This document shows, in pieces, positions 8,896-20,775 of a DNA stretch of 64,000 bases. The first letter of the stretch is position 1; each line of letters begins with the position of its first letter. A model generated the notes under the pieces. The model saw only the letters and a program-made list of their open reading frames with translations. It ran no database searches and had not been told where the DNA came from. The stretch covers positions 258,799 through 322,798 of the forward strand of contig NZ_JACSQV010000002.1 in assembly GCF_014836445.1 (NCBI RefSeq). Direction: 5' to 3'. Both the position numbers and the translations under genes were made by a program. Source of the stretch: Cellulomonas avistercoris. Its GTDB lineage: Bacteria; Actinomycetota; Actinomycetes; Actinomycetales; Cellulomonadaceae.

Positions 8896-10346
8896 GGCAG
8901 GTGCGCCTCGCCCGCGCTCGCACCCTCCGGCTCGGGGTTCGCGGCCGGCACGGGAGCGGTGAGCCAGTCCAGGGCCATCCAGCGCACGCCGTCACGGTCG
9001 GGCGCGGTCGCCGCGAGCTGCGCGACCGGCCCACCGCCCAGGCCGGGGAGCTGAGCGTCGGGGTCGACCTGCGCCCACGGCTGCAGCACGAAGGCACGCT
9101 CGTGCGCCCGGGGGTGCGGCAGCTCGAGGTCGTCCGTGACCGCGAGCGTGTCGCCGTACACGACGATGTCGACGTCGAGCGTGCGCGGCCCCCAGTGCTG
9201 GAGGCGCTCGCGCCCGTGGCGCTGCTCGACGGCGTGCGCCGCCCGCAGCAGGTCGCGCGCCGCGAGCGTGGTGCGCGTCAGCACGACGGCGTTGAGGAAG
9301 TCGGGCTGCTCGGGGCCGACAGCGGCCGTGCGCGCGAGCGGCGAGACCGCCACGACCTCGATGCCCGGGGTCGCGGCGAGGTCGGCGACCGCCTGGCGCA
9401 GCGTCTCCTGCGCGGGACCCACGTTCGACCCGAGGGCGAGCACGGCCCGGACGGGCTGCGCGGGCGGCTCGTCGAGCGCGTCGAGCACGAGCTCGCCGTC
9501 GACGACGTCGGGCACCGGCGCCATGAGCTCGGTGCGGGCGCCGTCCGGCGCGGCCTCCGGCAGCGCGGTGACCGCGGGCACCACGCCGGTCGGGACGGCA
9601 CCCGTGGGGGCCGGTCCGACCACGACGGCGCCGACCCCGTCGGGCCCGGCGTCGTGGCCGAGCCGCGACGCGTCCGGCGCGGGGGCGGAGAGCGCAGCCG
9701 CGGGGGCCGCGGGCGCGCCGAGCGGCGGCGACGGCGGGCCTGCCACCGGGTAGGGCGCGGGGGCCGGCGCGACGGGTGCGGACCCCGACGGCGGCGTGGG
9801 CTGCGGCCCGGGCGGGGACGACGGCACGGGCGACGGTGACGACCCGGGGCCGAGCGGCAGCGCGGCGGTCCGCGGGCGCAGCCCGGTGTCGGCCGACCGG
9901 CGGACCTGACCCGTCGCGGGGCGGTACGGCTCGGCGGCGGGCAGCTTGGTGCGGTCGCGGCGGATCGACACCACCACGTCGCCGAACGGCACCGGGATGG
10001 GCGCCTGCGGCTTGTGCACCGCGACGTCGACCGCCTGCACGCCGGGCAGCGCGAGCACGGTGGCCGCGATCCGCTCCGCGACGGTCTCGATCAGGTCCAC
10101 CGGGTCGCCCGACAGCACGGCCGCGACCAGCTGCGCCGCCTGGCCGTAGTCGACCGTGTGCGCCAGGTCGTCCCCCGCGGCGGCGCGCCGCGTGTCCACG
10201 TGCACCACGACGTCGGCGACGAAGGTCTGCCCCTCGCGCCGCTCGTGCTCGAACACCCCGTGGTACCCGGTCGCGGTGACGCCCGTGAGCCGGATCTGGT
10301 CCAGCCGGCGTCCGCCGTCGTCGTGCACGTCGTCCTGCACGTTCAC
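8892..10346 (-). CDS. folBK: Fused dihydroneopterin aldolase / HPPK (FolB-FolK)
   Basis: The 484-residue bifunctional folate enzyme has FolB in residues 1-130 (GVTATGYHGVFEHERREGQ, VDYGQAAQLV, LIETVAERIA), which cleaves dihydroneopterin, and FolK in residues 298-484 (LALGSNVGPAQETL, GPRTLDVDIVVYGD, ELPHPRAHERAFVL), which pyrophosphorylates hydroxymethyl-dihydropterin. Between them is a linker of about 160 residues rich in Pro, Ala and Gly. In most relatives the genes are separate or the linker is short. The start overlaps the folP stop by 4 bp. Confidence 0.95.
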   Translation of the reverse strand: MNVQDDVHDDGGRRLDQIRLTGVTATGYHGVFEHERREGQTFVADVVVHVDTRRAAAGDDLAHTVDYGQAAQLVAAVLSGDPVDLIETVAERIAATVLALPGVQAVDVAVHKPQAPIPVPFGDVVVSIRRDRTKLPAAEPYRPATGQVRRSADTGLRPRTAALPLGPGSSPSPVPSSPPGPQPTPPSGSAPVAPAPAPYPVAGPPSPPLGAPAAPAAALSAPAPDASRLGHDAGPDGVGAVVVGPAPTGAVPTGVVPAVTALPEAAPDGARTELMAPVPDVVDGELVLDALDEPPAQPVRAVLALGSNVGPAQETLRQAVADLAATPGIEVVAVSPLARTAAVGPEQPDFLNAVVLTRTTLAARDLLRAAHAVEQRHGRERLQHWGPRTLDVDIVVYGDTLAVTDDLELPHPRAHERAFVLQPWAQVDPDAQLPGLGGGPVAQLAATAPDRDGVRWMALDWLTAPVPAANPEPEGASAGEAHLP

Positions 10347-11359
10347 CGTGCTCCTTCCCGTGCGGCACCCGTCGTCGCGTGCCGAGTCGTGGCGTGCTCT
10401 GTCGTGACGTGCTCTGTCGTGACGTCCCCGGCCGTCGTTCCGGCCGCGGCGACCTGCGCGGCGCGCCAGCGGGCGGCGACCCGCACGGCCGCCGCCGACG
10501 CGGCCACCTCGTGCACCCGCACCGCCCAGGCGCCGGCGGCGGCCGCCAGGGCCGTCACGGCCGCGGTCGCGTCGTCGCGCGCGGCCGGGGGCGCGGGGGT
10601 CCCGTCCGGTCCCGCCATGAGGTGGCCGAGGAACCGCTTGCGGCTCGCACCCACGAGCACCGGGTACCCGTCGGCGACCAGCTCCGGCAGGTGCGCCAGC
10701 AGCGGCCAGTTGCTCTCGCCGGTCTTGGCGAACCCCAGGCCCGGGTCGAGCACCACCTGCTCGTCGCGCACCCCCGCGGCGCGCAGCGTCGCGACGCGCT
10801 CCGCCAGCTCCCGGCGCACGTCGGCCACCACGTCGTCGTACGCGTCGTGCGCGTCCATGACGTCGGCGTGCCCGCGCCAGTGCATGGCGACGTAGGCGGC
10901 GCCCGTGCCCGCCACGACGGACGCCATGGCGGGGTCCGCCATGCCGCCCGAGACATCGTTGACCAGGACGGCGCCGCGCTCGACGGCCTGCGCCGCGACG
11001 ACCGCGCGCGTGGTGTCGACGCTGACGACCGCACCGCGTGCGACCAGCTGCTCGACGACCGGCAGCACGCGGGCCAGCTCCTCCTCGACCGGCACGCGCG
11101 CGGCGCCCGGCCGCGTGGACTCGCCGCCCACGTCGAGCAGGTCGGCGCCCTCGTCGAGCAGCGACGCCCCGCGCTCGACGGCCGCGGCGACGTCGAACCA
11201 GCGTCCGCCGTCGGAGAACGAGTCCGGCGTGACGTTGACGACGCCCATGACGAGCGTGCGCGCCGGGTTCCGCAGGGCGGCCGGCAGCGCGGTCAGCCGC
11301 GGCCCGTCCCGGTCGGCACCGTCCCCGCCGGCACCCTGCGTGCTCACCCGCGTCTCCAC
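10343..11359 (-). CDS. folP: Dihydropteroate synthase
   Basis: Condenses hydroxymethyl-dihydropterin pyrophosphate with p-aminobenzoate. The 338 residues include MGVVNVTPDSFSDGG, LLDVGGESTRPGA, VNDVSGG, DPGLGFAKT and GASRKRFLG, all pterin/pABA-site segments of DHPS. The C-terminus ends in a low-complexity tail built from 5-residue units (TTEHV, TTEHA, TTRHA), encoded by 15-bp direct repeats at about 10375-10425. This tail lies outside the catalytic barrel. It sits 10 bp after folE and overlaps folBK, consistent with one folate operon. Confidence 0.95.
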   Translation of the reverse strand: METRVSTQGAGGDGADRDGPRLTALPAALRNPARTLVMGVVNVTPDSFSDGGRWFDVAAAVERGASLLDEGADLLDVGGESTRPGAARVPVEEELARVLPVVEQLVARGAVVSVDTTRAVVAAQAVERGAVLVNDVSGGMADPAMASVVAGTGAAYVAMHWRGHADVMDAHDAYDDVVADVRRELAERVATLRAAGVRDEQVVLDPGLGFAKTGESNWPLLAHLPELVADGYPVLVGASRKRFLGHLMAGPDGTPAPPAARDDATAAVTALAAAAGAWAVRVHEVAASAAAVRVAARWRAAQVAAAGTTAGDVTTEHVTTEHATTRHATTGAAREGAR

Positions 11360-11369
11360 GTCGGCCCCG

Positions 11370-12017
11370 TCAGCGCCCCGTGACCAGGCTCATGGCCTCG
11401 GCCCGGGTCGCGACGTCGCGCATCTGCCCACGGACGGCCGAGGTCACGGTCCGCGAACCCGGCTTGCGGACGCCGCGCATCGACATGCACAGGTGCTCGC
11501 ACTCGACGACGACCAGGACGCCCCGGGGGCCGAGCACGTCGACGAGCGCGTCGGCGATCTGCGACGTCAGCCGCTCCTGCACCTGCGGGCGACGCGCGTA
11601 CACGTCGACCAGCCGAGCCAGCTTCGACAGGCCCGTGATGCGGCCGTTCGCGCCCGGGATGTAGCCGACGTGCGCGACGCCGTGGAACGGCACGAGGTGG
11701 TGCTCGCACGTCGAGTACACCTCGATGTCCCGCACGAGGACCATCTCCTCGTGCCCGAGGTCGAAGGTCGTCGTCAGGACGTCGCGCGCATCCATCGTGA
11801 GCCCCGCGAAGATCTCGCGGTACGCACGGGCGACCCGCGCCGGCGTCTCGCGCAGACCCTCGCGGTCCGGGTCCTCGCCGACGGCCAGCAGCAGCTCGCG
11901 CCCGGCGCGCGCCGCGCGCTCCTCGTCGTACGGCCCGACGGCGCGCCCGCCGTCGGGACGCGTCGGCGAGATGACCGACGGCACGCCGTCGGCGGCGGGG
12001 GTCGTCGCGTCCGTCAC
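11370..12017 (-). CDS. folE: GTP cyclohydrolase I
   Basis: Converts GTP to dihydroneopterin triphosphate, the first folate step. The 215-residue homodecameric-type enzyme carries the zinc ligands in [13 protein letters not shown] and [13 protein letters not shown], and the substrate segment GLSKLARLV. Its ATG follows the ftsH stop (12019-12021) by 1 bp, so folate genes are probably read from the ftsH transcript. Confidence 0.97.
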   Translation of the reverse strand: MTDATTPAADGVPSVISPTRPDGGRAVGPYDEERAARAGRELLLAVGEDPDREGLRETPARVARAYREIFAGLTMDARDVLTTTFDLGHEEMVLVRDIEVYSTCEHHLVPFHGVAHVGYIPGANGRITGLSKLARLVDVYARRPQVQERLTSQIADALVDVLGPRGVLVVVECEHLCMSMRGVRKPGSRTVTSAVRGQMRDVATRAEAMSLVTGR

Positions 12018-12018
12018 G

Positions 12019-14067
<2,049 letters not shown>

Positions 14068-14200
14068 GGGCGATCGGGGCGTGGCCCCTCATCCTCCGCT
14101 CGACGGGACACTGCCCTTGAAAGTACACGGTGGACCTGCGCCACCCCGGCGCTGTTCGCCCAGGGCACAGGCCGCGCGCGAGGCAGGGGTCGGCGGTCCG

Positions 14201-14755
14201 TCAGGACTGGTAGACGTGCGGCGCCAGCGTCCCGACGAACGGCAGGTTGCGGTACCGCTCGTCGTAGTCCAGGCCGTAGCCGACGACGAACTCCGTCGGG
14301 ATGTCGAACCCGACGTACCGCACGGGCACCTCGACCTTCGCGGCCTCCGGCTTGCGGAGCATCGTCGCGATCTCGACCGTGGCGGGCCCGCGCGAGCGCA
14401 GGTTCGACAGCAGCCACGACAGCGTCAGGCCCGAGTCGATGATGTCCTCGACGATCAGGACGTGCCGGCCCGTGAGGTCGGAGTCCAGGTCCTTGAGGAT
14501 CCGCACGACGCCCGAGGACTTGGTGCCCGACCCGTAGGACGACACCGCCATCCAGTCCATCGACACGTTGCCGCGCAGGCGGCGCGCGAGGTCCGCCATG
14601 ACCATCACGGCACCCTTGAGCACGCCGACGAGCAGCAGCGGCTCACCCGCGTAGTCCGCGTCGATCTGCGCCGCCATCTCGTCGAGGCGCGCGTGCAGCT
14701 GCTCCTCGGTGAGGAGCACCCGCTCGAGGTCGTCACCCATGTCCGCCGCGTCCAC
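14201..14755 (-). CDS. hpt: Hypoxanthine phosphoribosyltransferase
   Basis: Purine salvage: hypoxanthine/guanine plus PRPP to IMP/GMP. The 184-residue type I PRTase has the PRPP loop [14 protein letters not shown] (about residues 99-112), the flexible loop [11 protein letters not shown] and C-terminal [20 protein letters not shown]. It lies between tilS (3-bp gap) and ftsH, the usual tilS-hpt-ftsH order of Gram-positive bacteria. Confidence 0.97.
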   Translation of the reverse strand: MDAADMGDDLERVLLTEEQLHARLDEMAAQIDADYAGEPLLLVGVLKGAVMVMADLARRLRGNVSMDWMAVSSYGSGTKSSGVVRILKDLDSDLTGRHVLIVEDIIDSGLTLSWLLSNLRSRGPATVEIATMLRKPEAAKVEVPVRYVGFDIPTEFVVGYGLDYDERYRNLPFVGTLAPHVYQS

Positions 14756-14758
14756 CGC

Positions 14759-15895
14759 TCACTCCCGGTCGTCGTGCTGGTCGTCGTGATCGTCGGGCCG
14801 TGGCCCGCCGGTCCCCGTACGTGGGCGGGCGTCACCCGCCCCGTCGCCGCCCGCGTTCGGCAGGACGAGGTAGAGCCTGCCACACGCGCGTGACGCCACC
14901 CGGCCGCCGGGCAGGTGGACGGGCCCCTGCCCGCGCCACGCGGTGACGAGCGCCTCGACGGCCAGCACCTGGACGCGTGCGAGCGCGCCGGGCGGGCATC
15001 CGGCGCGCACCGCGGCGTCGTGCAGCGCACGTCGTCGGACGGCCGCGGGGGCGTCCGCGAGCGGTGCGACGTCGAGCACGACGTCCCCGGGGCGCGCGTC
15101 GGGCGCGTGCTCGTCGAGGGCCGCCGCGAGGACCACGGCGGCCGCGGCGTCGACCGCGTCGGTCGCGTCCGCGAGCGCGTCGGCCGTGCGCGCCAGCGCC
15201 TGCGCGACACCGGGCCCGAGGACCGCCTCGAGCACCGGCAGCACCTCGGTGCGCACGCGGCTGCGCAGCGGCAGGTCCGCGGCGGGCAGGGTGCCGGTGC
15301 CGGTGCCGTCGAGCGGACGACCGTTGGTGGGGTCGTGCCAGGCCGCCAGGCCCTGCGCCGCGCAGGCGGCCTCGGTGTCCGCGCGACGCAGGCCCAGCAG
15401 GGGCCGGCGCAGGCGTCCGCGCACGGGCCGCATGCCGGCGAGCGAGCGCTCCCCCGACCCGCGGGCGAGCGCCAGCAGGACGGTCTCGGCCTGGTCGTCG
15501 AGCGTGTGGCCCAGGAGCACGGCGGCGGCGTCCAGCTCGTCCGCGACGTTCTCGAGCGCGCGGTAGCGGGCCGTGCGCGCGGCGGCCTCGGGCCCGCCGG
15601 CGGTGCCCACGTCGACACGCACGACCCGCACGGGGTCGAGGCCGAGCGCGCGGCACGTGGCGGCGGCGTCGCGTGCGACGTCGTGCGAGCCGTGCTGGAG
15701 CCCGTGGTCGACGACGACCGCGCCCGCGCGCCACGTGCCGCCCCCGCGGGCCTCCCACGCGAGCCCGGCCGCGAGCGCCAGGGAGTCCGCGCCGCCCGAG
15801 CACGCCACGAGGACCGTCCGGCCCGGGCCGACGTCGGCGAGCGCGCGCCGCACGGCCACGCGCACGGCTGCGACCGCCGGTGCCGGGCCGGTCAC
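14759..15895 (-). CDS. tilS: tRNA(Ile)-lysidine synthetase
   Basis: Modifies the CAU anticodon of tRNA-Ile2 with lysine. The 378-residue protein has the PP-loop [14 protein letters not shown] (about residues 31-44), the [19 protein letters not shown] block and [18 protein letters not shown]. The short C-terminal region ends in an Asp/His-rich tail, so the large C-terminal tRNA-binding domain of E. coli TilS is reduced. GTG start. hpt follows 3 bp after its stop. Confidence 0.94.
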   Translation of the reverse strand: MTGPAPAVAAVRVAVRRALADVGPGRTVLVACSGGADSLALAAGLAWEARGGGTWRAGAVVVDHGLQHGSHDVARDAAATCRALGLDPVRVVRVDVGTAGGPEAAARTARYRALENVADELDAAAVLLGHTLDDQAETVLLALARGSGERSLAGMRPVRGRLRRPLLGLRRADTEAACAAQGLAAWHDPTNGRPLDGTGTGTLPAADLPLRSRVRTEVLPVLEAVLGPGVAQALARTADALADATDAVDAAAAVVLAAALDEHAPDARPGDVVLDVAPLADAPAAVRRRALHDAAVRAGCPPGALARVQVLAVEALVTAWRGQGPVHLPGGRVASRACGRLYLVLPNAGGDGAGDARPRTGTGGPRPDDHDDQHDDRE

Positions 15896-15922
15896 GGGTG
15901 GTGGGCCGTCATCCGTGCGCGG

Positions 15923-17011
15923 TCAGCCGTGGACCCGGCGGACCCACGCCGCCGGGTCGCCGATCTCGGCGGCGCTGGGCAGCGCCTGCGGGCCGCTCCA
16001 CACCGCGTTGAACCCGTCGAGGCCGACGCGTCCCCGCACGGCCCGGACGAACGCCGCACCGTCGCGGTACTGCGCGAGCTTGAGGTCCATGCCCAGCATG
16101 CGTCGCAGCACGCGGTCCAGGCCCTTGGCGCTCGCCGCGGCGTCGCGGCGCCGCTCGAACGCGCGCCGGATGGCCCGCACGGTCGGCACGACGGCCGGGC
16201 CGACCTCGTCCATCATCACGTCGGCGTGCCCCTCGAGCAGGGCCATGACGGCGCCGACCTCGTCGAACACCTCGCGCTGCCGTGGCGTGAGCAGCGCCAG
16301 CACGCCGCCGTCACCCTCCGTGACGGCCCGCACGAGCGCGCCGAGGAGGTCGTCGAGCCGGGGCAGCCCGAGGCGCTCGTGGTCGGCGCCGGGCGCGAGG
16401 TCCGCCAGGTCGGACAGCAGCTCCGCCGAGCGCGCGCGCAGGTGGGCGGCGAGCCAGGGCGCGGCGGCGAACTGCAGCGCGTGGGTCTGCTCGTGCAGCG
16501 CCACCCAGAGGCGGAAGTCGCGCCCGTCGACGCCGAGCTGACGCTCCGTGGCCAGCACGTTGGGCGCGACCAGCAGCAGCCGCCCGGGCTGCCCGGGCTC
16601 GGCCGTGAACGGGTCGTACTGCCCGATGACCTTGCCGGACAGCAGGGCCAGGACGCCGCCGACCTGCGCGGCGGCGGCCAGCCGGGCCGCGTCGGGCACG
16701 TCGACGGGGGTCCCGTCGCGGCGCGTCGCCAGGGGCGCGGCCATGACGGCGAACATCTCGGCGTTCGCGGTCGCCCAGCGGGGCCGGTCGACGACGAGGA
16801 CGCGCGAGATGTCGGCGGGGTCGCGGCCGTCGGCGGGCGTCATCCCGGTCGCGCCGACGACGTGGCGTGCCGCGACCGCGGCGGCCAGCCGCAGGTCCGT
16901 GACGAGGTCGACGAGGGTCGCCCGGTCCGCGACCGGGCCGGGGGCGGCGACCCGACCGGCCAGGCGCGCGGCCGCGCGCCAGTCGACGGGGCCGGGGGCG
17001 GTGGGCTGCAC
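15923..17011 (-). CDS. Zinc-dependent metalloprotease, DUF2342 family
   Basis: The 362-residue protein belongs to the actinobacterial DUF2342 family (sometimes annotated as coenzyme F420 biosynthesis-associated). The zincin signature HEQTH is near residue 180, with a downstream LEGHADVMMDEV that can supply the third ligand. No signal peptide, so cytoplasmic. Substrate unknown. The GTG start at 17011 is fixed by TACCGT 6 nt upstream. Usually located between dacB and tilS in actinobacteria, as here. Confidence 0.9.
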   Translation of the reverse strand: MQPTAPGPVDWRAAARLAGRVAAPGPVADRATLVDLVTDLRLAAAVAARHVVGATGMTPADGRDPADISRVLVVDRPRWATANAEMFAVMAAPLATRRDGTPVDVPDAARLAAAAQVGGVLALLSGKVIGQYDPFTAEPGQPGRLLLVAPNVLATERQLGVDGRDFRLWVALHEQTHALQFAAAPWLAAHLRARSAELLSDLADLAPGADHERLGLPRLDDLLGALVRAVTEGDGGVLALLTPRQREVFDEVGAVMALLEGHADVMMDEVGPAVVPTVRAIRRAFERRRDAAASAKGLDRVLRRMLGMDLKLAQYRDGAAFVRAVRGRVGLDGFNAVWSGPQALPSAAEIGDPAAWVRRVHG

Positions 17012-17017
17012 CGGCTC

Positions 17018-17023
17018 ACGGTA
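17018..17023 (-). promoter_or_regulatory. -10 element of the DUF2342 gene, leaderless type
   Basis: TACCGT, 6-nt spacer, then GTG 17011. It suggests transcription of the metalloprotease-tilS-hpt block starts here. Confidence 0.45.
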
Positions 17024-17063
17024 ACCCGCGCGACGCCGCGGCGCCGGGGCGGGGCGGCGGCCG

Positions 17064-18479
17064 TCAGCGGCAGCCGCAGCCGGCCAGCGACGCGACGAAA
17101 CCGTCGATCGCCTGCCGGGGCGCCCACTGCCCGCCGTCGGGTGTCTGGTCGGCCATGACGGCGAACACGAGCTGACGGCGCTGGGAGTCCAGCACCGTGC
17201 CGGCCAGCGACGTGACGTGCGGCAGCGACCCGGTCTTGGCGCGCACGAGGCCGCGGGCGCCGGACGTCGTGAAGCGGTCCGCGAGCGTGCCCGTCAGGCC
17301 CCCGACCGGCATGCCGACGGCGACGTCGCGCAGGGTCGGGTGCGCGGGGTCCGTCGTCAGCCGCACGACGTCGGCCAGCAGCGCCGGCGACAGCGACGAG
17401 CCGTCCCCGAGGCCCGAGGCGTCGGCGAGCCGTGCGCCCGACACGTCCACCCCGAGCGTCCCGACCTGCCGCAGGACCGCCTGCGTGCCGCCGTCGAAGC
17501 TGGGCGGCAGGCCGGCGTCGAGCGCGACGAGCCGCGAGACGACCTCGGTGATCGAGTTGTCGGACGTCTCGAGGAAGTAGTGCACGACGTCGACGACGGG
17601 CGCGGACTCGACGCGCGCGAGCTCGGTGCCGTCGCCCGCCGCACCCCGCACCGGGGTGCCGTCGACGGTCACGCCCACCTCGGCCAGCCGCTCGGCGAAG
17701 ACCTTCGCGGCCTGGAGGGACGGGTCGGCGGAGCGTGGCGCGTACTCGCCGTCGCGCAGGCGGCCGACGTCGACCGCGAGCGCCGTGACCGGTGCGACGA
17801 ACCCCTCGCCCACGTTGGCGGGGTCCCAGGCGGGGCTGACCGCGGGCCCGGTGAACAGCGAGTCGTCGACCACCAGGCGCACGCTGGTGACGCCCTGCAG
17901 CGCCAGCGCCGCCGCCGTGCGCGCGGCCAGGTCGGCCAGGCCGGCCCGGCCGTGGGTCGCGGTGGGGTCACCCGCACCGGCCGCGAGCATCATGTCCCCG
18001 CCCCCGACGAGCGCGATCGTGCCGTCGTCGACGCGCACGACGCGGGTCGCCAGCGTCGCGTCCGGGTCCAGGGCGGTCAGCGCCGCGACGCCCGTGAGGA
18101 CCTTCGCGGTCGACGCCGGCACGCGCCCGACCTGCGGCGTGCTCCCCGCCAGGACCTCGCCGGTCAGCTGGTCGACGACCGTGACGCCCACGCTCGGCCC
18201 GAGCCGCGGGTCCGCGACGAGCGCGTCGACCAGCGCCTGGACCTGGTCCGACGCGGGCAGCGGGACCTGCGGGTCGAGGTCGCCGACCGCGCGCGGCACC
18301 GCCGTGGGCTCGACCGCACCCGGGGCCGTCGGGAAGGGCAGCGGGTCGGGGACGGGCGGTTCGAGGGTGACGATGCCCGGCACGACGTCGTACGCGTCGG
18401 CCGTCGCGTAGCCACCGGCAGCGAGGACCACCACGAGAGTGCCCACCCCCGCTACCCGTGCCGCTGTGGTCATCGTCAC
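17064..18479 (-). CDS. dacB: D-alanyl-D-alanine carboxypeptidase/endopeptidase (PBP4 family)
   Basis: Extracytoplasmic peptidoglycan peptidase of class C low-mass PBPs (peptidase S13). N-terminal TM/signal ([19 protein letters not shown], residues 9-27), then active-site motifs in order: SxxK as ASTAKVLTG, SxN as TSDNSITEV and KTG as KTGSLPHV near the C-terminus. 471 residues, typical for Actinobacteria. Start may be GTG 18479 or ATG 18473. Divergent from ppa with a shared 144-bp intergenic region containing CTGTCcgaGACAG. Confidence 0.93.
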   Translation of the reverse strand: MTMTTAARVAGVGTLVVVLAAGGYATADAYDVVPGIVTLEPPVPDPLPFPTAPGAVEPTAVPRAVGDLDPQVPLPASDQVQALVDALVADPRLGPSVGVTVVDQLTGEVLAGSTPQVGRVPASTAKVLTGVAALTALDPDATLATRVVRVDDGTIALVGGGDMMLAAGAGDPTATHGRAGLADLAARTAAALALQGVTSVRLVVDDSLFTGPAVSPAWDPANVGEGFVAPVTALAVDVGRLRDGEYAPRSADPSLQAAKVFAERLAEVGVTVDGTPVRGAAGDGTELARVESAPVVDVVHYFLETSDNSITEVVSRLVALDAGLPPSFDGGTQAVLRQVGTLGVDVSGARLADASGLGDGSSLSPALLADVVRLTTDPAHPTLRDVAVGMPVGGLTGTLADRFTTSGARGLVRAKTGSLPHVTSLAGTVLDSQRRQLVFAVMADQTPDGGQWAPRQAIDGFVASLAGCGCR

Positions 18480-18623
18480 CCGTCTCGTCGGAGCGCGGTC
18501 CCGGTACCGCCGCCTCGGTGCGTCAGACTACTGTCCGAGACAGCGGCGCCCAGGGACGACGACGCGCCCACAGGCCGATCGACCCCCACCGCCGACGGGC
18601 GGGGACGCGTGGAGGAAAGCACA

Positions 18624-19121
18624 GTGGAGTTCGACGTCACGATCGAGATCCCCAAGGGGCAGCGGAACAAGTACGAGGTGGACCACGCCACGGGGCGCAT
18701 CCGCCTCGACCGCATGCTCTTCACCTCGACGCGCTACCCGGACGACTACGGGTTCATCGAGGGCACGCTCGGCGAGGACGGTGACCCCCTGGACGCGCTC
18801 GTCCTGCTGGAGGAGCCGACCTTCCCCGGCTGCCTGATCCGCTGCCGCGCGCTCGGGATGTTCCGCATGCGCGACGAGGCCGGCGGTGACGACAAGGTGC
18901 TGTGCGTCCCGACGGGCGACCAGCGCGCCGCGTGGCGTCAGGACATCGACGACGTCTCGGACTTCCACCGCCTGGAGATCCAGCACTTCTTCGAGGTCTA
19001 CAAGGACCTCGAGCCGGGCAAGTCCGTCGAGGGCGCGCACTGGACGGGCCGCGCCGAGGCGGAGGCCGAGATCGAGCGGTCGCGCCAGCGCGCCATCGAC
19101 TCGGGGTACTACAACCACTGA
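18624..19121 (+). CDS. ppa: Inorganic pyrophosphatase
   Basis: Family I soluble pyrophosphatase that hydrolyses PPi to drive biosynthesis. 165 residues with [13 protein letters not shown] at the N-terminus, the metal-binding signature [10 protein letters not shown] and the DIDDVSDFH segment. GTG start at 18624 preceded by GGAGGA with 7-nt spacing. Ends in a strong terminator shared with the convergent NlpC/P60 gene. Confidence 0.97.
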   Translation: MEFDVTIEIPKGQRNKYEVDHATGRIRLDRMLFTSTRYPDDYGFIEGTLGEDGDPLDALVLLEEPTFPGCLIRCRALGMFRMRDEAGGDDKVLCVPTGDQRAAWRQDIDDVSDFHRLEIQHFFEVYKDLEPGKSVEGAHWTGRAEAEAEIERSRQRAIDSGYYNH

Positions 19122-19122
19122 C

Positions 19123-19177
19123 CCGCACGCAGCGACGCCCTCCCCCCGTCAGGGTGGGAGGGCGTCGCTGCGTGCGG
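19123..19177. terminator. Perfect 22-bp stem bidirectional terminator
   Basis: Arms 19123-19144 and 19156-19177 are perfectly complementary (22 bp) with an 11-nt loop. It lies immediately after the ppa stop and before the end of the convergent NlpC/P60 gene. No U-tract, as is common in GC-rich actinobacteria. Confidence 0.85.
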
Positions 19178-19251
19178 TGACGGTCAGGGGGTGACGGTCA
19201 GGGACGTGACGGTCAGGGACGTGACGGTCAGGGACGTGACGGTCAGGGACG
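19178..19251. repeat. 15-bp tandem repeat overlapping a gene end
   Basis: Four exact copies of TGACGGTCAGGGACG (19192-19206, 19207-19221, 19222-19236, 19237-19251) preceded by a degenerate 14-bp copy (19178-19191). The stop codon of the NlpC/P60 gene (19243-19245) is inside the copy nearest that gene, so copy number changes do not alter the protein. Confidence 0.9.
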
Positions 19252-20775
19252 ACCCGCGAACGGCATCGTCTTGGACCAGCGCATCGACGTGACGCGCAGC
19301 GGGACGCCCGGCTTCGACGCCTCCATGATCTGGCCGTTCCCGACCCACATCGCCACGTGGTAGATGCTGTTCGGGTCGTTGGGGTTGTCGCCCCAGAACA
19401 CCAGGTCGCCCGGGCGCAGCTGGTCGTAGCCGATCTTGAGGACCTGCTTGTACTGGTCCCGCGACGTGCGGTTGATGCTGACGCCCGCGGCGCGCCACGC
19501 CTGGCTGGTCAGCCCGGAGCAGTCGTAGCCGTCGGGTCCCGAGCCGCCGTACACGTAGGGGATCCCCACCTTGCTCTGCGCCCAGGCGGCCGCCGCGGCG
19601 CCGGCGCCGGCCGAGCCGCGCGAGGTGCCCGTGCCCAGGCCGTACGGGTTCGACGGCGCGGGAGCCGGTGCGGGGGCGGGCGCGGGGGCCGGGGCGGGTG
19701 CCGGGTTGGGCGCGGGTGCGGGGTTCGGCGCGGGCGCCGGGTTCGGGGCGGGCGCGGGGTTGGCCGGCACCGCTCCCCCGGACGAGCCGGAGCCGGACCC
19801 GTTGCCGGACCCGTTGCCGGGCGCGGGCGCCGCGCCGCCGCCCGCGGAGCCCGTGCCGCCCGACGACGCGCCGGGCGTGGGCGGCTGCGTGCGCTGCGTC
19901 TGCGCCGCGGCCTCCGTGCGGGCGCGACGCTCGGCGTCGACGGCGTCCTGGCGGGCGCGCTCGACCTCGGCGCTGGTCTGGCGGGCGGCGGCGAGGGCCG
20001 AGATCAGCCCGTCGCGCTCGGCCTGCCCGGCCGCGAGCGAGGCGTCGGTCTGCGTCTGCGTGCTGCGCGCCTCGTCGAGCGCGGTCTGCGCGGCGGCGGC
20101 GGCGTCGCCGGCGGCCTGCGCGGCGGCGGCGGAGCGCCGTTCCATCGTCGCCGCGACCAGCAGCGTCGCCTGGTACTCCTGCACGGCCTCGTCGGCCTTG
20201 CCGGTGGCCTGGTTGAGGGACGTCGTCCGCCGGGCGACGTCCTGGAACCCGTCGGCCGACAGCGCGGCCTGCAGCAGGTCGCTCGACCCGCCGGTGCGGG
20301 CGAGCTGGCGGGCGAACGTCACGAGCTTGCGTCGGGCGACCTCGGCCTGCTCGGCGGCCTGCGTGGAGCGGCCGGCGGCGTCCTGGGCCCGGGTGCGGGC
20401 GGTCTCGGCGTCGGCGACGGCCTGCGTGTAGGACTCGGCGGCGGTCTGGACCGCGACCTCGGCGGACTCGGCGGCGGCGGCCAGCTCGGCGAGCCGGACC
20501 TCCATCTGGGCGACCGACTGCTGCGCGCGGCCGACCGCGGCGCGCGCGTCACGCACGTCGTCGCCGGACGGGGCGGCCGCGGCGGGCGCCACCACGAGCC
20601 CCAGGGTCAGCAGGCCGACCGGGAGCACCGCGAGGCCGCGCCACCCGACGGGTCGGCGGGCGGCCCGGGCGCACGACGTCGCCGCCCCTGCGGAGGGGGC
20701 CGGCCGGGGGTCGGGTGTCACGCCTGCGTCACGCACGTCAGGCACGCTACCTGTGGGTTTCCCACAAGAGAACAC
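19243..20775 (-). CDS. NlpC/P60 peptidoglycan endopeptidase, RipA-like
   Basis: Secreted wall hydrolase of about 510 residues. N-terminal signal (LAVLPVGLLTLGLVVAPAAA, about 48-67), a long Ala/Gln/Glu-rich coiled coil (about 75-280), a Gly/Ser stretch, an Ala-Pro repeat linker (NPAPAP units, about 325-375), then the NlpC/P60 domain with catalytic Cys in GYDCSGLTSQAW and His in YHVAMWVGNG. This layout matches mycobacterial RipA, which cleaves peptide stems at septation. The exact start is uncertain: GTG 20775 is the most upstream, with GTG codons further in that still precede the signal. The A/P linker is very repetitive at DNA level. Confidence 0.92.
   Translation of the reverse strand: MFSCGKPTGSVPDVRDAGVTPDPRPAPSAGAATSCARAARRPVGWRGLAVLPVGLLTLGLVVAPAAAAPSGDDVRDARAAVGRAQQSVAQMEVRLAELAAAAESAEVAVQTAAESYTQAVADAETARTRAQDAAGRSTQAAEQAEVARRKLVTFARQLARTGGSSDLLQAALSADGFQDVARRTTSLNQATGKADEAVQEYQATLLVAATMERRSAAAAQAAGDAAAAAQTALDEARSTQTQTDASLAAGQAERDGLISALAAARQTSAEVERARQDAVDAERRARTEAAAQTQRTQPPTPGASSGGTGSAGGGAAPAPGNGSGNGSGSGSSGGAVPANPAPAPNPAPAPNPAPAPNPAPAPAPAPAPAPAPAPSNPYGLGTGTSRGSAGAGAAAAAWAQSKVGIPYVYGGSGPDGYDCSGLTSQAWRAAGVSINRTSRDQYKQVLKIGYDQLRPGDLVFWGDNPNDPNSIYHVAMWVGNGQIMEASKPGVPLRVTSMRWSKTMPFAGRP
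20752..20766. other. 15-bp palindrome at the start of the NlpC/P60 gene
   Basis: TGTGGG-ttt-CCCACA, a 6+3+6 inverted repeat around the first codons of the hydrolase. Could be an operator or an mRNA hairpin affecting initiation. Confidence 0.4.

Noticed and set aside
19184..19498. ORF with repeated SLTVT at its end
   Set aside because: It is the 15-bp repeat read in another frame across the NlpC/P60 gene.
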